A DNA stretch of 41,903 bases from Chloroflexota bacterium (GTDB lineage Bacteria; Chloroflexota; Anaerolineae; Promineifilales; Promineifilaceae): NCBI GenBank assembly GCA_018004935.1, contig JAGNBF010000068.1, positions 1 to 41,903 of the forward strand, written 5' to 3'. Each line of letters begins with the position of its first letter. The stretch's first letter is position 1. A program made the translations under genes and the position numbers. Shown here one piece after another: positions 32,292 through 41,903 of the stretch. Under the pieces are notes generated by a model. The model worked only from the letters and a program-made list of their open reading frames with translations. It had not been told where the DNA came from and made no database searches.

Positions 32292-32329
32292 AAAAAGACC
32301 CGACGCGGCCGCGTGGCCTGCCGGGTCTT
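32292..32329 (-). terminator. Intrinsic terminator of the SPFH operon
   Basis: On the minus strand AAGACCCG (32322-32329) pairs with CGGGTCTT (32295-32302), which runs into a T run (32292-32296). The loop holds GCGGCCGC (32305-32312). It isolates the SPFH gene pair from the glycosidase gene. Confidence 0.7.
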
Positions 32330-32356
32330 GGCTTTTAAGGAGTACGGCGTGGCGTT

Positions 32357-33469
32357 TTACCCGGCCAGGAATTGGTCTAGAGCGGCTTTAGAAATACGGT
32401 AGGATGGGCCGATTTTGCGGGCCTTGAGATCACCTGCTTCAATGGCGGCGACAACGTCCGATTCGCTGACTTGCAGAATGACGGCGGCTTGAGCGGGCGT
32501 CATGACATCCGGTGAGGCTCCGGCCCCGGTTGAGGGGGCGGGGGTGGGAGATGGCTGTTGGGCGGCGGCTTGTTGGGCCGCGGCCGCGGCCGCGGCCGCG
32601 GCCTGTTGTTGCATCATCTGTTGCTGTTGCATCATCTGCTGTTGCATCATCTGTTGTTGCATCGCTGACATGCCCATCATGCCCATACCGGTTTCAGCCA
32701 AACCACCACCAGAGGTATTTTGCGCGGCCGCCATACCTACATCCAATGTTTTCATTTGGGCATAGCTGGTGCCATAACCCATCCGGGTCACAATTTCCAA
32801 TGAATTGGGGTGCAAACCCAGGCGGATGTTAAAGTCCACCAATACCATACCAATGGCGTCGAATTCGGGCTGGAGTAAACCTACCAGCAGTTCATTCAAA
32901 TCTTTGGAGAATGATTGCACCTGCGCCGGGCTGAGTTGTTTGGCGTTAATCAATTCACTCAGTTTGTCCTGGAGCATCACTCCCAACATCGGGTCAAGGC
33001 GGTCTTTTAGTTGGGGCAGGCGCACACTTTCGCGCAGGGCGTCCATTGCTTGCAGGAAGCGCCACGGATCCTTCACCTTAGAGACATACGTGCCATTACC
33101 GACGATAGCATAAGCACCGGCGGCGGTGTTAGGGCTTTCCGCGATAATAGGTTGAGCGGTTCCCCATTTGAAGGTCATATCGGCGGCTTTGAGGTAATAA
33201 ACATCGGCCGTGAACACATTGGCCCCACCAAACAACCCTTTTTCTAAGAGGTCGGTGAGCCAGGGGATATTGGCCGTGGTAAGGACATGGGTTCCTGGTT
33301 GGAAAGTCCCAAGCGCCTTGCCGCCCCGCACGAAGACGGCCATTTCATTCGGATTAACAATACAAGGGGAGCCTAGTTTGATGTCGCCCAGGCCACCCTG
33401 GGGGAATTTACGCACAATTTCATCATTTAACCAGGACTCAATCGCCACACGATCAAACACTTTTGCCAT
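32357..33469 (-). CDS. SPFH-domain protein fused to a helix-turn-helix of the excisionase type
   Basis: A 370-residue protein. The first 240 residues form an SPFH/band-7 domain of the virion-core-protein (YdjI-like) type (NPNEMAVFVRGGKALGTFQP, PEFDAIGMVLVDFNIRLGL), which oligomerises on membranes as a scaffold. Then come a Met/Gln-rich block (QQQMMQQQMMQQQQMM), nine Ala residues encoded partly by three overlapping octamers (32580-32599) and a Pro/Thr linker. The last 50 residues are a small DNA-binding domain (VMTPAQAAVILQVSESDVVA, AGDLKARKIGPSYRISKAAL) like HTH_17/excisionase proteins. YdjI-like members usually end in a zinc ribbon, so this fusion is unusual. It lies 25 bp after its partner gene. 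Confidence 0.82.
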   Translation of the reverse strand: MAKVFDRVAIESWLNDEIVRKFPQGGLGDIKLGSPCIVNPNEMAVFVRGGKALGTFQPGTHVLTTANIPWLTDLLEKGLFGGANVFTADVYYLKAADMTFKWGTAQPIIAESPNTAAGAYAIVGNGTYVSKVKDPWRFLQAMDALRESVRLPQLKDRLDPMLGVMLQDKLSELINAKQLSPAQVQSFSKDLNELLVGLLQPEFDAIGMVLVDFNIRLGLHPNSLEIVTRMGYGTSYAQMKTLDVGMAAAQNTSGGGLAETGMGMMGMSAMQQQMMQQQMMQQQQMMQQQAAAAAAAAAQQAAAQQPSPTPAPSTGAGASPDVMTPAQAAVILQVSESDVVAAIEAGDLKARKIGPSYRISKAALDQFLAG

Positions 33470-33494
33470 GATGTCTCTCCTTGAGAACAGATGA

Positions 33495-34037
33495 TCAGGC
33501 TACGCCTGAAAGAATTTCTTGTCGGGAACCGAAGGTGTTATTAGCGTCTTGGACGGTACGATCCAGTTCGCGAATGGCCTGACCGACATTACCGCCGTCA
33601 TTGACGGCTTTATAGATGGCGGCTACACCGGTAGCGATCTGGTCGGCAAAGGCGGTCATGTTGTTGTCAAATTCATAAACGCGTGCCAGTTCGTCTTCGT
33701 TGACTTTAACGGCATCAAAAAAGCCCGCATACCCCTGGGGGGCATCTTTGATTTTGCCAATGAGACCCATGAGGCGGTTATCAATACGACCCAGGGGTTC
33801 GGCGTGGTCAATAGCCAGGAGAATATCACGGCTGAGTTCTTCATGGACACTGGAAAGTTCCAGACGGGTTGCTTCCAGACGGTCAGAGAGGGTGCGACGC
33901 AAAATTTCGTCGGCTTCACGGCGGCGACTTTTTTCCATGTAGCCACTAAACCCAGGAATTTTGCTGGCGATTTTACCCAGGAAAGTGGATTCGTCCTGGA
34001 TTTTCTCGTACATGTCAGGAACTGAGGAATCTTTCAT
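33495..34037 (-). CDS. Helical partner of the SPFH protein, function unknown
   Basis: A 180-residue, charged, mainly helical protein. SVPDMYEKIQDESTFLGKIA, GFSGYMEKSRRREADEILRR and RLELSSVHEELSRDILLAID predict long helices, possibly coiled coils. No membrane segment or catalytic motif is seen. The ATG at 34037 has TAAGGAG nine bases upstream, which rules out the longer frame to 34055. The gene is first in a two-gene operon with the SPFH protein, with a 25-bp gap containing its ribosome site. By position it is a likely binding partner or stator of the SPFH ring. I do not recognise the family. Confidence 0.7.
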   Translation of the reverse strand: MKDSSVPDMYEKIQDESTFLGKIASKIPGFSGYMEKSRRREADEILRRTLSDRLEATRLELSSVHEELSRDILLAIDHAEPLGRIDNRLMGLIGKIKDAPQGYAGFFDAVKVNEDELARVYEFDNNMTAFADQIATGVAAIYKAVNDGGNVGQAIRELDRTVQDANNTFGSRQEILSGVA

Positions 34038-34192
34038 ACTGTTCTCCTTAAACAAAGCGTGGTGTGGAATGGGTTAAGCAACTGTATTGCTAATAACCTG
34101 GTTTATTGCGAATTGCGACCGTCTTGGAGACTGGCGCAATCTCACGGACTTCATTACGGACAATGACTAAGAATGGTGCAAGAAACGTGCAG

Positions 34193-34201
34193 AGTATAAC
34201 A
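34193..34201 (-). promoter_or_regulatory. Possible extended -10 promoter of the SPFH operon
   Basis: TGTTATACT on the minus strand fits TGn-TATAAT with one mismatch. No -35 box stands out. It would give a leader of about 150 nt in front of the gene at 34037. The region is AT-rich compared with its surroundings. Confidence 0.3.
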
Positions 34202-34590
34202 CAGGTAAAGGCGGTTGCGTATGATTGGGTCACGTGAATTAAAGTAATTGCATACTGGGGTATTCTTTGATGCCAATAGCCTCTTGTTAGGGCCTATGCT
34301 AGACTTGAATGTATAGACCTCAAGATAATGATTTGGGGTAGGGGTAGGCCTGCCCCTACGAAGCGGGCAACCACAAGGGTTGCCCCTACACCATAATCTT
34401 TTTCTTAAAAGCTATAGGACTTGAGTTTAGAGTTCAGAGCCAGAGCTAGAGGGTTTCCAGAGTAATTTCCTCTCGCTCTCTCCTCTTGCTCTAAACTCCA
34501 GATAGGAAGCTAGAGATAGAGTGAAGGCGTTTTCCTCTCGCTCTTGCTCTCGCTCAAACCAGACAATTCGCAATCTGTTCAAGGAGACCT
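34202..34590. repeat. Repeats between divergent operons
   Basis: 34365-34385 is a perfect GGGCAACC/GGTTGCCC hairpin. 34432-34501 is a diverged, inverted copy of the 83-bp element of 18658, followed by CTCTCGCTCTTGCTCTCGCT runs (34535-34557). An AAGGAGACCT ribosome site precedes the ATG at 34591. No gene seen. Confidence 0.55.
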
Positions 34591-37267
<2,677 letters not shown>

Positions 37268-37384
37268 GATTTTTCGTACACGGATGGACCCGGATTAACA
37301 CGGATAAAAGAGAAAATCTGTGCCCATCCGTGAAAATCCGTGTACCAATAACCATCCAACACAACACGCATCACGGAACAAGTT
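37268..37384. other. CACGGATT repeats between ligA and the membrane gene
   Basis: GTACACGGATGG, TTAACACGGATAAAAG, then CCATCCGTGAAAATCCGTGT form a dyad of the same repeat as at 4986. Otherwise nothing is recognisable. Confidence 0.5.
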
Positions 37385-37978
37385 ATGTGGACATTTTGGC
37401 TGAAATGGATCATTCTCAACGGCTTTGGTTGGCTCCTGGCCCTGCTTTTGCCGGATTTGGGCATACCGGGGGCGCGGCTGGTGGCATTTGGTTTTATTAT
37501 TGGGCTGGCTCAGGCGTATGCCATGGAGCTACAGGTAGATGATTTTGTCTGGTTCATTTCCAATATGATCGGCTGGACATTGGGGTTTCTGGTGGCCGAA
37601 CTGTTATTGCTCGCTTATGCCCCCGGTTTATTTGTGGAGATGGCCGGTACGTTTAACATTTTTGGGTTTATGATGGGGAGTTTGTGCAGTGTATTGGGCC
37701 AATATCTGGCGCATTGGCGCATAATTTTTAATGGCTGGCGCACTGTTTTGGTCTTTGTTTATCTGGTACCCATGGCCATTTTGGCCGGTTTTGTGGGGGG
37801 AGCGGTGTATTGGCGCCTGACCTTATTCCTGCCTACGATTGCCGACCCCTTACAAAACACGATGGCTGTTATCACCGCCTTTGCTCTGACCGGGGCGGCC
37901 TATGGAGTGGTTTCTGGTTTGCCTGTATTTACCCTCTTACGCGCCGCCCCGCCTGATCCTTTGTTGGCGGAAGAATAG
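37385..37978 (+). CDS. Integral membrane protein of unknown function
   Basis: A 197-residue protein with about five hydrophobic helices (LKWIILNGFGWLLALLLP, LVAFGFIIGLAQAYAM, WFISNMIGWTLGFLVAELLL, VFVYLVPMAILAGFVGGAVY, MAVITAFALTGAAYGVVSGL). No catalytic motif is visible. Gly-rich helices and the pattern of repeated pairs suggest a small duplicated bundle. It ends 36 bp before the moeA ATG, so the two may share a transcript, but a link with cofactor synthesis is unproven. I do not recognise it. Confidence 0.75.
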   Translation: MWTFWLKWIILNGFGWLLALLLPDLGIPGARLVAFGFIIGLAQAYAMELQVDDFVWFISNMIGWTLGFLVAELLLLAYAPGLFVEMAGTFNIFGFMMGSLCSVLGQYLAHWRIIFNGWRTVLVFVYLVPMAILAGFVGGAVYWRLTLFLPTIADPLQNTMAVITAFALTGAAYGVVSGLPVFTLLRAAPPDPLLAEE

Positions 37979-38014
37979 GTGCGGCTATCACTATTTCAAC
38001 CCTGGCGAATCTGT

Positions 38015-39262
38015 ATGAGTGAATTTTTTAATGTATTACCTCCTGATGAAGCGCGGGCGTTGCTCTTGCGCCATATAACTCACGTGTTGCCCCCGGAACG
38101 GATAAAAACTGAGGCGGCGTTGGGGCGGGTGCTCGCGGCCGCAATTCCTGCCCCTTCTCCCCTGCCCGCCTTTCGTCGTAGCACCATGGACGGGTACGCC
38201 GTCCGTGCCGCCGATACCTACGGCGCGTCGGCCAGTTTGCCTGCCTTTGTGACGGTGGTGGCTGAGGTGGCGATGGGCCGCCCGGCGACGGTGCTGTTGC
38301 GAACCGGCGAAGTGGTTATCGTCCATACCGGCGGCATGATCCCCGACTCGGCTGATGCGGTGATCCCGGTGGAGCATACCCAAGATATGGGCGGCACGGA
38401 CCGTTTTCCTCACGAGATTGAACTGCTGAAGGCGGTGGCGGTGGGGGAAAATGTGCTCCAGGTGGGGGAAGATGTGCGCCAGGGAGCGGAAATTTTACCG
38501 GCGCGACATTGGTTGCGGCCGCAAGACCTGGGTGGTTTGCTGGCGTTGGGTATCACCGAGGTAGAGGTGGTAATGCGGCCGCGCGTCGCCCTGCTGGCTA
38601 CCGGTGATGAAGTGATTTACCCGGCCCACACCCCCATCCCCGGCCAGATTCGGGACATCAACAGCTACACCACCGCCGGGCAAACCATCCAGGCGGGGGG
38701 TGAGCCGGTGTTGTGCGGGATCGTGGGGGATGATTACGAGGCGTTAAGGAACGCGGCCGCGTCTGCCCTCGCCACTCACGATATGTTGGTCATGTCGGCG
38801 GGGTCATCGGTGAGCGTGCGTGATATGACGGTGGATGTGATCAACAGCCTGGGCCAGCCAGGGGTGCTCCTGCACGGCGTGGCTACCCGCCCCGGCAAAC
38901 CGACTATCGTGGGGGTGGTGGAGGGCAAACCGGTGTTGGGTCTGCCCGGTAATCCGGTTTCGGCGATGATCCAGTTTGATATGTTTGGTGTGCCCGCGAT
39001 TGGGCGGTTATTGGGGGCGAAAATGGGGGTGGGTCGCGGCCGCGTGTTAGCCCAATTAACGAAAAACATTGCCAGTGAAAGCGGCCGCGAAGATTATGTG
39101 CCCGCCCGCTTAGAAGAAACGGCCGATGGCCTGTTCGCCACCCCTGTCTTTGGCAAAAGCAACCTCATCTACACCCTGGTCAACGCCGATGGCCTGATCA
39201 AAGTGCCTCTTAACAAAGCCGGGCTGGAAGCGGGGGAATGGGTGGAAGTGCGCTTGTTTTGA
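38015..39262 (+). CDS. moeA: Molybdopterin molybdenumtransferase MoeA
   Basis: A 415-residue protein that inserts the metal into adenylated molybdopterin. The N-terminal region has RRSTMDGYAVRAADT, the middle VLATGDEVIYP-like block (VALLATGDEVIYPAHTPIPG), then MLVMSAGSSVSVRDMTVDVI. The C-terminus has GKPTIVGVVEGKPVLGLPGN and PVSAMIQF. It is full length. The ATG at 38015 was chosen; the frame reaches a GTG at 37979. Organisms with tungsten AOR enzymes use MoeA-like proteins for tungsten too. It has six octamers in its reading frame, among the densest of any gene here. It is probably the metal-insertion step for the oxidoreductase at 12479. Confidence 0.93.
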   Translation: MSEFFNVLPPDEARALLLRHITHVLPPERIKTEAALGRVLAAAIPAPSPLPAFRRSTMDGYAVRAADTYGASASLPAFVTVVAEVAMGRPATVLLRTGEVVIVHTGGMIPDSADAVIPVEHTQDMGGTDRFPHEIELLKAVAVGENVLQVGEDVRQGAEILPARHWLRPQDLGGLLALGITEVEVVMRPRVALLATGDEVIYPAHTPIPGQIRDINSYTTAGQTIQAGGEPVLCGIVGDDYEALRNAAASALATHDMLVMSAGSSVSVRDMTVDVINSLGQPGVLLHGVATRPGKPTIVGVVEGKPVLGLPGNPVSAMIQFDMFGVPAIGRLLGAKMGVGRGRVLAQLTKNIASESGREDYVPARLEETADGLFATPVFGKSNLIYTLVNADGLIKVPLNKAGLEAGEWVEVRLF

Positions 39263-39310
39263 TCCTGAAAAAGACCTTGTAAAAGGGTGGATTATGTAAA
39301 GTCAACTAAA

Positions 39311-39342
39311 GACCTGACAGGTTTTCCGAAACCTGTCAGGTC
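39311..39342. terminator. Perfect hairpin downstream of moeA
   Basis: Arms GACCTGACAGGTTT (39311-39324) and AAACCTGTCAGGTC (39329-39342) with loop TCCG. No T run follows, so it may act by another way than intrinsic termination. Confidence 0.5.
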
Positions 39343-39370
39343 TCGACGGGACTTAATCTTTTACGAATCT

Positions 39371-39469
39371 CTAGTAGTGCGACAGACAAGATTTGTCGGT
39401 TGGAAGGTGGTGGCACGGTCAGGAGACCGGCCACAGCTATTCGACGGAATAAGTTTGTTGAACTACTAG
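39371..39469. mobile_element. MITE-like element of the GGTCTCC family
   Basis: A 99-bp element with ends CTAGTAGT and ACTACTAG and core GGTGGCACGGTCAGGAGACC, followed by GGCCACAGC. TCT flanks both sides. It matches the 15020 and 21590 elements in the core only. Confidence 0.5.
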
Positions 39470-39505
39470 TCTCGAAACCGCTAAGTTAAAACGAGTAATT
39501 ATTCA

Positions 39506-39588
39506 CTGGAGTTTAGAGCGAGAGGAGAGAGCTAGAAAGAACTACTCTGGAAAACCCTCTAGCTCTAGCTCTGAACTCTAAACTCCAG
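39506..39588. mobile_element. 83-bp element with 13-bp perfect terminal repeats (copy 2)
   Basis: Base-for-base identical by inspection to 18658-18740, 21 kb away, although the flanks differ. Ends CTGGAGTTTAGAG and CTCTAAACTCCAG. Recent movement or selection for its sequence could explain the identity. Confidence 0.7.
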
Positions 39589-39654
39589 TATTCAGGTGCC
39601 ACAACTTATTCCCACGTTCGGCGTGGGAATTCCCTCTGGGACGCTCTGCGTCCT

Positions 39655-39752
39655 ACACGACCCTCACCCCCGGCCCCTCTCCCGAAGCGGGAGAGGGGGG
39701 TCAGTCCCCTCTTCCCTGGGGAGAGGGTTCGGGTGAGGGGCTGTATAGTCAC
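39655..39752. repeat. GGGAGAGGGG-type dyad repeat
   Basis: GACCCTCACCCCCGGCCCCT and TCTCCCGAAGCGGGAGAGG, then CCTCTTCCCTGGGGAGAGGG and GGGTGAGGGGCTGTATAGTC form nested inverted repeats. The simpler relative is at 25200-25260. Such repeats are common in Chloroflexota and other phyla. Confidence 0.5.
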
Positions 39753-39768
39753 AAAAACGAATGCTTAC

Positions 39769-41715
39769 TTAGGGCCAATAGGTCAGGAACCAGTGCGGAT
39801 CAAGAATGACCGTAAGCCCAGCCCCGTTACTGTCAACCGTATGAAATGTTGAACCGGTTTGGCTGGAGATATTGTAAAGCAGTTGGTCTTCGCCAATCCA
39901 GCTTGACACCCCAAACACCTCATCACCGCTCAGCCACAGGGCAGGTGTACCGGTAAACGGAGCCTCTACCACAAACAGGTTGCCCGGTTTGGTGGTGGGG
40001 AAGCTGTCAGAATCGGCGACGGTGGCGGTGAAGAAAGCCAGCCGGTTGCCGGAGGGGCTGAAGGTAGGATAAGCGAAATATTCACCGGGGGTTTGGGATA
40101 AACTGGCGATGACGGCTCCAGCCGGATCAATGATCTGGATAACAGCCCCGGCTACATCCACATAGGCCAGGGATTGACCGTTGGGGTGGACATCGCCAAT
40201 GCAAAGGAACAGGCCGTGTGCCTCGCAATCGTACCAGAGCGCGGCCGCGCCACCAGCCACGGGAATGGTGTAAACCGCATGGTAACGCCCAACAAAGGCG
40301 AAGGCACTGCCCCCAATACCCAATGGTTGCACGCTATAAATCAGATTGGCTCCATCTGGGGTGAAACGAATGGGTAATATATTGCTTTGGGTGGGAACCG
40401 TGACCCCATCCAGCAATGTTACCTGATCTGAGCCATCGCTGTTGGCGACCCACATGAAGAGTTGGGTGCTTGTGCCATCAGTGGCAGGAACAGAATGGCT
40501 CCAGGCGATTTTGCTACCATCTGCTGAAACTACGAAATCATAGAAAAAGTAGTTGTCATTCGTGATGGCTGTAAACGGCAGTTCCGTTTGGGTGCCATCG
40601 GTGTTGAGACGCCAGATGGTTGAGTTACTGGTGGTGTAATCGTTGAGCACATACCAAAGGGCATCGGTGCTGGTGTGCATATTGCCCAGATAACCGGTAC
40701 TGTTTGGGTCCTGAAGTTGCACATCACAGATTGAGCCATCGCTGGGGTTTGCCAGGCCGATGCTGTTGTTGAAGCCGTTATGCAGAGTCACCAGAGCCGG
40801 GTGGGTGATACTGGCGCAAAATTCCTGGGTTGGGATTGCGGTGGCCGCCAGCCCCAGGTCGGCCGGGATGGTGAGGGATTGGAGTAGGCTGTCTAGCAGG
40901 GTGAGGTTGGGGGTGAAGTCGGTGGGGGTGAGGGCGTCAAGCTGGGCGATGGTTTCGTCCAGGTAGGCCAGGTAATTTTGGGCGAAGGCGTCGTAGTCGG
41001 CCGCGGCCGCGCTTTCGTCATATGTCGCTGGTAAGGTTGAGGCGTTCACCGGGAAATCCGCACTGATGTAGTAACGCCCATCGCTGGTCAGCCCCTGGAA
41101 GGTGTAAAAAATGGCGTCATTGGTCAGGGGGGAGACATCCTGGGCGTAGTAGGTGATAAAACGCACCCCACTGCCATTGGCAAAGTCGAGATAGGCGACC
41201 TGCGTCCGCACGACCTGGGCGGCATTGACGATGGGCAAGTAAGGGATCTCTTCCGGGGCGGCGGGGCGGCTACTCAGGAGCGACTGCAAGGCGGCGACCT
41301 GTTCCCCGGCGAAGGGGGCCAGGTTAGTGTAATCGGCTACGTCGTAAACGGTGAGGCGGGGGGGATGGAAGTTGCCGGTAACGACGAAATCGTTGAATTG
41401 GAACTCGATGTTGGTTCCGTATTTCACGAAATCCGGGTCACTGGGGAAACCGGCCAAACCGGGCACGGTGGCCGGGGTGACAGCCGGGGCCAGGGTGGGA
41501 TCGTAGCTGAAGGTGATGCCTTCGTAGCTGACGGCGGAACCAGTCTGAACGGGAGGGACGGTAGCCGATTCGTTGCTGATGGGGGTGGCCTCTGGGGCTG
41601 TGTCGGTTGGGGATGAGGGCGGTGTGGTCGCGTTCTCTTGCGTATTTGAGCTACAGCTAACGGTGAACAGGGCCAATAGGAGCAGAATAAAGACGATCAG
41701 GTTTCTATGTTTCAT
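39769..41715 (-). CDS. Large lipoprotein with C-terminal TolB-like propeller
   Basis: A 648-residue lipoprotein with lipobox TVSC (Cys about residue 21). The N-terminal 300 residues hold a domain around YEGITFSYDPTLAPAVTPAT and LLSSRPAAPEEIPYLPIVNA that I do not recognise. The C-terminal half has propeller-type repeats (VVSADGSKIAWSHSVP, IRFTPDGANLIYSVQP, GDVHPNGQSLAYVD, PTFSPSGNRLAFF). It resembles the lipoproteins at 7020 and 8317 only in the propeller. GGAGACACAAC precedes the ATG. It should sit on the outer face of the membrane; the ligand is unknown. Confidence 0.82.
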   Translation of the reverse strand: MKHRNLIVFILLLLALFTVSCSSNTQENATTPPSSPTDTAPEATPISNESATVPPVQTGSAVSYEGITFSYDPTLAPAVTPATVPGLAGFPSDPDFVKYGTNIEFQFNDFVVTGNFHPPRLTVYDVADYTNLAPFAGEQVAALQSLLSSRPAAPEEIPYLPIVNAAQVVRTQVAYLDFANGSGVRFITYYAQDVSPLTNDAIFYTFQGLTSDGRYYISADFPVNASTLPATYDESAAAADYDAFAQNYLAYLDETIAQLDALTPTDFTPNLTLLDSLLQSLTIPADLGLAATAIPTQEFCASITHPALVTLHNGFNNSIGLANPSDGSICDVQLQDPNSTGYLGNMHTSTDALWYVLNDYTTSNSTIWRLNTDGTQTELPFTAITNDNYFFYDFVVSADGSKIAWSHSVPATDGTSTQLFMWVANSDGSDQVTLLDGVTVPTQSNILPIRFTPDGANLIYSVQPLGIGGSAFAFVGRYHAVYTIPVAGGAAALWYDCEAHGLFLCIGDVHPNGQSLAYVDVAGAVIQIIDPAGAVIASLSQTPGEYFAYPTFSPSGNRLAFFTATVADSDSFPTTKPGNLFVVEAPFTGTPALWLSGDEVFGVSSWIGEDQLLYNISSQTGSTFHTVDSNGAGLTVILDPHWFLTYWP

Positions 41716-41814
41716 GTTGTGTCTCCAAAAAGGTGAATAAATCTTCTGTATCTATACAGGTACTCGTTCCACGCTCTTGTTCATTAAATTTTTAATCGGG
41801 TAACGCCTTCATTG

Positions 41815-41903
41815 ACCCCATCCCCCCTGCCGATTCCCGAGGGAAGGGGGGAATTCCCATGGGGCATTTTTCGGGGCGAATGCCCCGAAAAATGCCCCTT
41901 AGA
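41815..41903 (-). repeat. Variable-core hairpin repeat, copy E (cut by window end)
   Basis: CCCCATCCCCCCTGCCGATT and CCGAGGGAAGGGG are the conserved flank. A perfect 17-bp hairpin (41861-41877 and 41882-41898) with arms starting GGGGCATTTTTCGG follows. The other flank is beyond the window. Confidence 0.6.

Overview
This window is most likely part of a Chloroflexota chromosome, probably a member of Anaerolineae or a related class. That placement is an inference from gene style: Thr/Pro-rich lipoproteins with TolB-like propellers, a tungsten aldehyde:ferredoxin oxidoreductase with its own radical SAM maturase, B12-binding radical SAM proteins and stand-alone purine enzymes. There is no rRNA, tRNA or CRISPR array to anchor it. 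GC content is in the mid to upper 50s by eye.

Layout. 0.2-6.5 kb: a VanZ-like membrane protein, then a nucleotidyltransferase, two paralogous B12-binding radical SAM proteins, a GxxExxY protein and a SAM methyltransferase. 7-11.6 kb: three surface lipoproteins. 11.7-16.6 kb: an F420-type nitroreductase-like protein and a tungsten enzyme locus (aldehyde:ferredoxin oxidoreductase, MoaD-like carrier, small partner, radical SAM maturase). 17.3-20.7 kb: a patatin and purine biosynthesis, with PurH split into two genes; the formyltransferase half looks like eukaryotic ATIC. 20.7-29.6 kb: a triple-repeat protein, a tyrosine phosphatase, an FGGY kinase, a 36-residue membrane peptide, a VWA protein, a nicotinamidase-like hydrolase behind a very good sigma-70 promoter with an operator-like dyad, and an ABC exporter. 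30.6-41.7 kb: a secreted glycosidase, an SPFH protein fused to a helix-turn-helix and its partner, an SH3 protein, ligA, a membrane protein, moeA and a fourth lipoprotein.

Most genes are ordinary; the non-coding layer is not. (1) The octamer GCGGCCGC occurs about 78 times by hand count, roughly one per 540 bp, where about two are expected. It resembles the cyanobacterial HIP1 octamer in behaviour but has a different sequence. (2) A leader cassette recurs upstream of several genes. Each unit starts with a Shine-Dalgarno sequence and a tiny ORF with a conserved TKx[N/D]EN block, usually followed by a long hairpin, and ends in a new Shine-Dalgarno sequence and start codon, so units stack head to tail. 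(3) Five copies of another repeat have conserved GC-rich flanks around a near-perfect hairpin whose arms differ from copy to copy. (4) Many intergenic hairpins are built as a short tandem unit followed by its reverse complement. (5) Several small inverted-repeat elements are present, two of them caught inside leader cassettes with target-site duplications.

Functionally, the tungsten locus and moeA form a pterin/tungsten enzyme set. The SPFH pair looks like a membrane-associated scaffold, and the lipoproteins and glycosidase are envelope proteins. No phage, plasmid or large transposon is visible.
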